Shown here in pieces: positions 31,122-35,659 of a DNA stretch of 35,659 nt. The notes below the pieces were generated by a model. The model saw nothing but the letters and a program-made list of their open reading frames with translations. It had not been told where the DNA came from and made no database searches. A program made the translations under genes and the position numbers. Positions within the stretch are counted from its first letter, which is position 1; every line of letters starts with the position of its first letter. Source of the DNA: an uncultured Eubacteriales bacterium (lineage in GTDB: Bacteria; Bacillota; Clostridia; Oscillospirales; CAG-272); the NCBI GenBank assembly GCA_934503195.1, contig CAKSVM010000027.1, forward strand, positions 1 to 35,659, read 5' to 3'.

Positions 31122-32603
31122 TTATTCTACCCAGAACGAATAAAGCTTTCCGCTGACCTCAAATCTGATTCGCGTCGGCTTTCCGCGGAGGTTTCTTATA
31201 GTCTCAGGGTCAAATGAAAGTCCGGCGTTTGTCGAGTCGCCGGAGAATTCCGCCGAGCCGACCGCGTTTTCGCCGTCAAGGAGAGTCACTCTGACCGAAC
31301 CCTCGCAGTTCACGTGGAAGGATTCCTTGCCGGAGAATTCAAGCTTTCGCGTTGTGAGCGTACCGTTTCCGTTCATTGACACAAATCCGTCGCGGCGGAG
31401 CTTAGCGAGACCTGTCGCGCCGTTCATGTACATTCCGGTTTCGTTGTCATCCGACGAGAATGAGCGGTCAAATCTCTCGTCGCCGCCAAAGCCGCTGTAA
31501 TAAATGTAGATTTCGTCTCCGACCGGAATCGCCACGCCGCCGACCGACTGAACGTATCCGCGATCCCAGCTTCCCTTGACTCTGGAGGCGTCGATGAAGG
31601 CGTCGCGGCAGGGACGCGAGAAATTGTATCCGTCGCGGCTGTACATGATTTCAAGCTCGGTTATCTTCGGAACTCCCCGGTCGCCGCAGAAGTTGTTCTC
31701 GGGTCCCTTGAAGATCTCGAACATTCCGAGCATTATGCTCTCATAGGCCGCGCAGTCGACGTTGTAAAGCTGCGGCTGCACCCGTATGTAGGGATCGGGG
31801 AGATCCTTTTCGTCAACCGCCATCCAAGGCGTTCCGCCCCACTTTGTCCATGTCGTCGCCTCATAGAGATCGTCGCACTCGCGGTATTCGCGCGCTCTGG
31901 GTCCGCGTCCCTCAAGCGATCTTATCGAATACACCCATTTCTTTCTGAAGGGATTGTAGAACGCGGTCGAGCGGTCGCCGACGATCCAGGTGCGCTTCAG
32001 GTTCTCCCAGTGAATTCCGTCGGGAGAGGTTCCGATGATCCCGCGATACGAGTCCCCCGGATTTCTGAGATACATCTTGTAGCGTCGGCTCTCGTCGGGA
32101 TCGTCGTCGTCGATGAAGAAGGTTGTCGAGTCGGGACGCAGAAACTCGGGCGGATATCCGCCGCTCCTGCCCGGAACCCCGGCAAAGGTCAGGATCTTGT
32201 TTGTCCCCGGCTCGACGTCAAGGTCGGGGCGGATCCAGTTTATTCCGTCGGTCGAGTACGCGTAGCACATCTGACCGAGCCAGCCTGCCTCATACCACAT
32301 CTTGAAGAGCTTTTCCTTTTTGTCGAAGATCACCGCTCCAGACTTCGGGCAGGCGACCGGGGAGTGAGTCCTCTCCCACGGCGTCTCGGGATAAAGAATC
32401 GGGTTCCCCTCATATTTTTTCGCCTTGTGATATTCCGGGGAAAGGTCGGTCGACTCAATGAGAAAATCGTCGACGAAAAGCTGACGCCCGATATTTATGT
32501 TTATCACCTCGGGCGGGTTCTTAAGGTACGGGACATTCCTCGCGTCCGACGGCTTTGACGTGAAATCGTCCTGAAGAATAATGTTGTTGTAGAGTTTTTC
32601 CAT
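31122..32603 (-). CDS. Cytoplasmic five-bladed beta-propeller, glycosidase-like (GH32/GH43 superfamily)
   Basis: The 493-residue protein lacks a signal peptide. Propeller-type phrases recur: GRQLFVDDFLIE, NPILYPETPWE, AVIFDKKEKLFKMWYEAG, CYAYSTDGINWIRP, GTSPDGIHWENL and IMYSRDGYNFSRPCRDAF. This S-x-DG-x-x-W pattern is characteristic of GH32/GH43/GH130-like propellers. A C-terminal beta-sandwich (~395-493) follows, as in GH32. I cannot place catalytic carboxylates safely; the early VDD and the middle DDDDPDE are candidates. AAAGGAG precedes the ATG. Its leader carries a palindrome that is also found at the divergent iclR promoter, so it probably belongs to the same sugar-acid regulon as eda and dgoK. 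The substrate is unknown. Confidence 0.75.
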   Translation of the reverse strand: MEKLYNNIILQDDFTSKPSDARNVPYLKNPPEVININIGRQLFVDDFLIESTDLSPEYHKAKKYEGNPILYPETPWERTHSPVACPKSGAVIFDKKEKLFKMWYEAGWLGQMCYAYSTDGINWIRPDLDVEPGTNKILTFAGVPGRSGGYPPEFLRPDSTTFFIDDDDPDESRRYKMYLRNPGDSYRGIIGTSPDGIHWENLKRTWIVGDRSTAFYNPFRKKWVYSIRSLEGRGPRAREYRECDDLYEATTWTKWGGTPWMAVDEKDLPDPYIRVQPQLYNVDCAAYESIMLGMFEIFKGPENNFCGDRGVPKITELEIMYSRDGYNFSRPCRDAFIDASRVKGSWDRGYVQSVGGVAIPVGDEIYIYYSGFGGDERFDRSFSSDDNETGMYMNGATGLAKLRRDGFVSMNGNGTLTTRKLEFSGKESFHVNCEGSVRVTLLDGENAVGSAEFSGDSTNAGLSFDPETIRNLRGKPTRIRFEVSGKLYSFWVE

Positions 32604-32616
32604 CTGTCGCTCCTTT

Positions 32617-32634
32617 TGTTCGCATATACGAACA
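32617..32634. promoter_or_regulatory. Operator-like palindrome in the leader of the beta-propeller gene
   Basis: TGTTCGCATATACGAACA is an inverted repeat with 6-bp arms and a nearly symmetric centre. It lies about 20 bases downstream of the -10 of the leftward promoter. Its core matches 12 of 14 bases at 32757-32770. Confidence 0.7.
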
Positions 32635-32653
32635 CGTTTTCTTTTTCACGGAT

Positions 32654-32682
32654 ATTATATCATATCACAGCGCGTTTGTCAA
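32654..32682 (-). promoter_or_regulatory. Consensus promoter of the beta-propeller gene
   Basis: Reverse-strand TTGACA (32677-32682), 17 bases, TATAAT (32654-32659). Confidence 0.88.
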
Positions 32683-32718
32683 TAGGTTCGATGAAAAAAA
32701 TGAAACAAAACAAATTAC

Positions 32719-32747
32719 TTGACTTTTCGGGAAAAGTGTGATATAAT
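32719..32747 (+). promoter_or_regulatory. Promoter of iclR-eda-dgoK
   Basis: TTGACT (32719-32724), 17 bases, TATAAT (32742-32747). Confidence 0.85.
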
Positions 32748-32756
32748 AGAATCAGA

Positions 32757-32770
32757 ATCGCAAATACGAA
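32757..32770. promoter_or_regulatory. Second operator-like site at the iclR start
   Basis: ATCGCAAATACGAA differs at two of 14 positions from the palindrome core TTCGCATATACGAA at 32619-32632. It lies just after the -10 of the rightward promoter. Confidence 0.6.
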
Positions 32771-32785
32771 AGAGGGAAGCATACC

Positions 32786-33553
32786 ATGAACAATTCCGCG
32801 ATGCGCGTCCTTGAGATCCTCGAACTCTTCGCCGACAGCACCGAACCGCTCACCGTCACAGATATCACGAACAAGCTCGGATACCCCAAGACCAGCATTT
32901 TTGATATCGTCAACATCCTGGCCTCGCGCGGCTTCATAATGAGAACAAACGACCGCGCGAAAACCTATGTGATCGGACCCACGTCATATTTCGTCGGGAT
33001 GAGCTACCTCGCCGGAACCGATCTCCAGCAGGCCGCGCGGCCGATTCTCTCGGAGCTTCGCGACACCTTCGGCGAAACCTGCTACCTTGCCGTCGAGGAC
33101 AACGGATACGTCGTCTATCTCGAAAAGCTGGAATCCGACAAGCCGATCCGCGCGATCTCTCCGGTCGGCGCGAGAAGACCCATGTACCTCACCGGACTCG
33201 GAAAAGCGATGCTCGCCGGGATGCCCGAGGAGCGGGTGCGTGAAATCGCCGCGATGGGAATGGAGTCAAGAACACCGTCAACGATCACAAATGTCGATGA
33301 TCTCCTCTCGGAACTCGCGAAAATCCGTGAGCGCGGCTGCGCCTATGACATGGGCGAGGACAATTCCTACGTGAGATGCACCGCCGCCCCCGTCCGCGAC
33401 TCGACCGGGAAGGTAATAGCGGCGATCAGCGTCTCGATGCTCGAAGTCTCCTTCACCGACGAAATGAAGGCGAAAACGACCGGAATTCTCCCGCGGGCCG
33501 CCATGAAGCTGTCAAGACTTCTCGGCTACCGCGGCGCGGGACTCTATGACTGA
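32786..33553 (+). CDS. IclR-family transcriptional regulator
   Basis: The 255-residue protein has the N-terminal winged helix (MRVLEILELFADSTEPLTVT, then NKLGYPKTSIFDIVNILASR) and the IclR effector domain (~75-250). The effector domain carries ETCYLAVEDNGYVVYLEKLE, GARRPMYLTGLGKAMLAG and AAPVRDSTGKVIAAISVSML. IclR proteins often control sugar-acid catabolism and bind small effectors such as 2-keto-3-deoxy sugars. It is the first gene of a three-gene unit with eda and dgoK and is probably autoregulated through the site at 32757. The ATG follows AGAGGGAAG. Confidence 0.93.
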   Translation: MNNSAMRVLEILELFADSTEPLTVTDITNKLGYPKTSIFDIVNILASRGFIMRTNDRAKTYVIGPTSYFVGMSYLAGTDLQQAARPILSELRDTFGETCYLAVEDNGYVVYLEKLESDKPIRAISPVGARRPMYLTGLGKAMLAGMPEERVREIAAMGMESRTPSTITNVDDLLSELAKIRERGCAYDMGEDNSYVRCTAAPVRDSTGKVIAAISVSMLEVSFTDEMKAKTTGILPRAAMKLSRLLGYRGAGLYD

Positions 33554-33568
33554 AAGGATTTGTGAACA

Positions 33569-34219
33569 ATGAATACAATCTATGAAACAATGGAGGAGAA
33601 ACGCCTTATAGCTATCCTCCGGAAAATCCCCGAAAATATGCTTATGGACGTACTCGACAGGCTCTATGAGGGCGGCGTCAGAATGGCCGAGATAACCTAT
33701 GACTCGTCGGGAAAGACCTCTGACCGCGAGACCGCGCGGATGATACAGGCCGCCGTAAAGCACACCGACGGGCGTATGTACATCGGAGCCGGAACCGTTA
33801 CGACAGTGGATCAGCTGAAGCTGACCAATACGGCGGGCGGACGCTTCATAATCTCGCCGAACACCGATCAGGCTATCATCGAGTACACAAAGATTATCGG
33901 CCTTGTCTCGATCCCCGGCGCGATGACCGTGAGTGAGATTGTGAACGCCTCAAAGGCCGGAGCCGATTATATCAAGGTTTTCCCGGCCGGATGTCTGGGT
34001 CCCGCGTTCATAAAGCAGGTGCTCGCGCCGATAAGCAACGTAAAGCTTCTGGCGGTCGGAGGGGTGACGAAGGATATGATTCCCGACTATTTCGCGGCCG
34101 GATGCGCGGGCTTCGGAATCGGCTCGGCCATCGCGAACAAGGCACTCTGCGAGGCGGGAGATCTTGATAAAATCTCCGAAAACGCCAGACTTTACGCCGG
34201 AATGTGTGAGAAAAAATGA
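33569..34219 (+). CDS. KDPG/KDPGal aldolase (Eda/DgoA type)
   Basis: This class I aldolase splits 2-dehydro-3-deoxy-6-phospho-gluconate or -galactonate into pyruvate and glyceraldehyde 3-phosphate. The 216-residue protein has the catalytic base Glu41 in MAEITYDSS, the phosphate loop GAGTVTT, FIISPNTD, PGAMTVSEI, and the Schiff-base Lys136 in DYIKVFPAG, then LLAVGGV. Partnership with a 2-dehydro-3-deoxygalactonokinase 4 bases into its stop codon points to the galactonate (De Ley-Doudoroff) branch, i.e. a DgoA role. A dual role with KDPG is common. GAAAGGA precedes the ATG. Confidence 0.92.
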   Translation: MNTIYETMEEKRLIAILRKIPENMLMDVLDRLYEGGVRMAEITYDSSGKTSDRETARMIQAAVKHTDGRMYIGAGTVTTVDQLKLTNTAGGRFIISPNTDQAIIEYTKIIGLVSIPGAMTVSEIVNASKAGADYIKVFPAGCLGPAFIKQVLAPISNVKLLAVGGVTKDMIPDYFAAGCAGFGIGSAIANKALCEAGDLDKISENARLYAGMCEKK

Positions 34220-35139
34220 TGATCATAGCGATCGACGGAGGAACCACCAACACGCGTCTGACGCTTGTGGAAGACGGCGTGATCCTTGACCGGATAAAGA
34301 AGAGAGTCGGCGCGAGATCGGGGCGTCCCGGGCTCATAAGCGCGGTCAGGGAGGGAATATCGGAACTCACCGGGAAAAATCCCGGAGCGGTTGGAAGGGT
34401 CGCGAAAATCGTTCTCTCGGGGATGATCGGCTCGGAATCCGGACTTCGCGAAATCCCGCACATCGTCGCCCCGGCCGGAGTAAAGGAGCTTGAAAATTCG
34501 CTCGTCACGGTGAGTATGCCCGAGGTAACCGGACTTCCGCTTGTCTTCATCCCGGGCGTGAAAACCTTCTCCGATCCCGGGACAAAGCCGCTTCGCGAAC
34601 TCGACATCATGCGCGGCGAGGAGACCGAGCTCTGCGGAATCCTTGAGAAAACCGGCGTGAAACGCGCCACGGTCATCCTCCCCGGCTCGCACATGAAGAT
34701 TGTGAAGACCGACGGCGCGGGGAGAATCGTCTCCTTCCGCACAACCATCTCGGGCGAGCTTTCGCGCGCGGCGGCCGAGAACACGATACTCTCGCGTTCG
34801 ATAAAGGGAGTTTTCCCGTCTCACATGGATCCGGAATATCTCAGACTCGGCTTTGACTACGCCGCGGAGCGCGGGATGAGCGAGGCTCTTTTCAAGACGC
34901 GGGTTCAGGGGAATTTCCTCGGGGTTGACCCGGAAAGGCTTTACGCCTTCCTCCTCGGCGCGGTGCTGAAGGATGACGTCATGTCGCTTCGTCCCGACGG
35001 GGACCCGGTCGTGATCGCGGGGAGCGAACCGTTCAGATCCGCCCTTGACACGCTCATTCAGGGGGAGAAAATCATAATCGACGACGAAACCTCGGAAACG
35101 GCGGCCGCGCTCGGCGCGTGGCTCATCGCCGGGGATTAA
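34216..35139 (+). CDS. dgoK: 2-dehydro-3-deoxygalactonokinase
   Basis: DgoK phosphorylates 2-dehydro-3-deoxy-D-galactonate with ATP, feeding the aldolase encoded just upstream. The 307-residue protein has the ASKHA-type N-terminal phosphate loop AIDGGTTNTRL and later SGMIGSESGLREIPHI, VFIPGVKT, MRGEETELCGIL, VILPGSHMK and the C-terminal VIAGSEPF. The start overlaps the aldolase stop (ATGA), so translation is coupled; a second ATG follows at once. No galactonate dehydratase (dgoD) or transporter is present in the window, so the substrate must come from elsewhere. Confidence 0.93.
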   Translation: MMIIAIDGGTTNTRLTLVEDGVILDRIKKRVGARSGRPGLISAVREGISELTGKNPGAVGRVAKIVLSGMIGSESGLREIPHIVAPAGVKELENSLVTVSMPEVTGLPLVFIPGVKTFSDPGTKPLRELDIMRGEETELCGILEKTGVKRATVILPGSHMKIVKTDGAGRIVSFRTTISGELSRAAAENTILSRSIKGVFPSHMDPEYLRLGFDYAAERGMSEALFKTRVQGNFLGVDPERLYAFLLGAVLKDDVMSLRPDGDPVVIAGSEPFRSALDTLIQGEKIIIDDETSETAAALGAWLIAGD

Positions 35140-35171
35140 GGCGTCAGCCGCGAATTATGCGGTGTTGCCTA

Positions 35172-35210
35172 AAAAAAAGCGATCCGCGGGGATTTTTCCC
35201 GCGGATCTTT
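35172..35210. terminator. Bidirectional terminator between dgoK and the peptidase gene
   Basis: GATCCGCGGG (35181-35190) pairs perfectly with CCCGCGGATC (35198-35207). Three Ts follow on the forward side, and GCTTTTTTTT on the reverse side. Confidence 0.85.
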
Positions 35211-35288
35211 CATATCTTTGTCTTTTAGAATGGCAGTCAATGCTGTAACTTGTTTGTCAAACATAATTGTCCTACGCTATTGCATACA

Positions 35289-35659
35289 TCATCGAAAAAT
35301 TTTGACATCACCGAGCAGTTTAAGGTTTCCATTATCCACGAGAATTGCGCCAGCTCGCACAGCGGTTGCATACACGGTTTTACCACGTTCAGCAAGTACC
35401 CGTTGTATCGACTCATCCTGTTTCGAAGTCCCCTCATAGTGAACTTCCAAATAAAAATCATTCAGATAAGGAAGCCCCTCATAATACCTGAATTCGGGGT
35501 AATCATCATCGGGAGACAAATGGTACTCTGCTAACTGAATGACAGCACCGGCACTATAGCCCATCAGAATCCCATCATGTTGCATCAAAATATCATACAA
35601 ATCGAACTCTTTGATTCGATCCATCATTCTGTCCGGCACCCCACCAAGGAAATATACAA
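35289..35659 (-). CDS. Peptidase S51 (dipeptidase E)-like protein, N-terminus cut by window edge
   Basis: The reverse frame is open to the right edge and gives 123 C-terminal residues. It begins VYFLGGVPDRMMDRIKEF and carries the S51/class I glutamine-amidotransferase-like nucleophile elbow ILMGYSAGAVIQL, with the Ser expected to be catalytic. GLPYLNDFYLEVHYEG and the closing TVYATAVRAGAILVDNG are also typical, supplying the His. S51 enzymes cleave N-terminal Asp dipeptides or process cyanophycin products. The gene is clearly AT-richer and uses other codons than its neighbours, suggesting recent transfer. A terminator separates it from dgoK. Confidence 0.8.
   Translation of the reverse strand, partial: VYFLGGVPDRMMDRIKEFDLYDILMQHDGILMGYSAGAVIQLAEYHLSPDDDYPEFRYYEGLPYLNDFYLEVHYEGTSKQDESIQRVLAERGKTVYATAVRAGAILVDNGNLKLLGDVKIFR

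Overview
The window looks like chromosomal DNA of an uncultured, GC-rich, Gram-positive Clostridia bacterium (Oscillospiraceae-like is my best guess). The evidence is indirect: a clostridial-type phosphoglycerate kinase with a charged insertion, a PduL-type phosphotransacylase in a genome-core setting, the NifU-like/GGGtGRT pair typical of anaerobic Firmicutes, lipoprotein signals, strong SD sequences, and sigma-A promoters nearly all of the form TTGnnn-17 bp-TATAAT. No plasmid, phage or CRISPR hallmark is present.

Layout. 1-4868 is housekeeping: pgk (cut by the left edge), a U32 protein-uppP pair, and divergently ychF. 4909-10510 holds a GH36 alpha-galactosidase, a ribbon-helix-helix protein with its own consensus promoter, and clpB. 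10741-19204 is one leftward six-gene operon that starts from a single visible promoter: MBOAT acyltransferase, AlgJ/AlgX-like SGNH protein, VanX-like D,D-dipeptidase lipoprotein, an RCC1-propeller membrane protein, an Ig-repeat/transglutaminase membrane protein, and a small lipoprotein. The first four genes overlap or nearly touch. This is the best candidate for an undescribed system, probably for cell-envelope polymer O-acetylation and remodelling.

19304-20876 is an M20 amidohydrolase gene with a perfect consensus promoter, bracketed by two diverged ~200-bp inverted repeats; a third, partial copy of the repeat lies beside clpB. 21034-23323 carries a hydroxypyruvate-isomerase-like gene, a secreted stalk-type protein, and tRNA-His plus tRNA-Arg with their own promoter and terminator. 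23324-23826 is a gene-poor scar with a remnant ORF, a terminator and 11-bp direct repeats. 23827-26177 is a leftward operon of pduL, a NifU-like scaffold and a GGGtGRT protein, divergent from a TepA-like ClpP-fold protease.

27186-29609 is an AraC regulator divergent from an orphan sugar-binding lipoprotein. 29653-31002 is a MATE transporter. 31122-35139 is a sugar-acid divergon: a beta-propeller glycosidase-like protein to the left, and IclR regulator, KDPG/KDPGal aldolase and 2-dehydro-3-deoxygalactonokinase to the right, with matching operator-like palindromes at both promoters. The right edge cuts an AT-richer S51-type peptidase gene that looks compositionally foreign.
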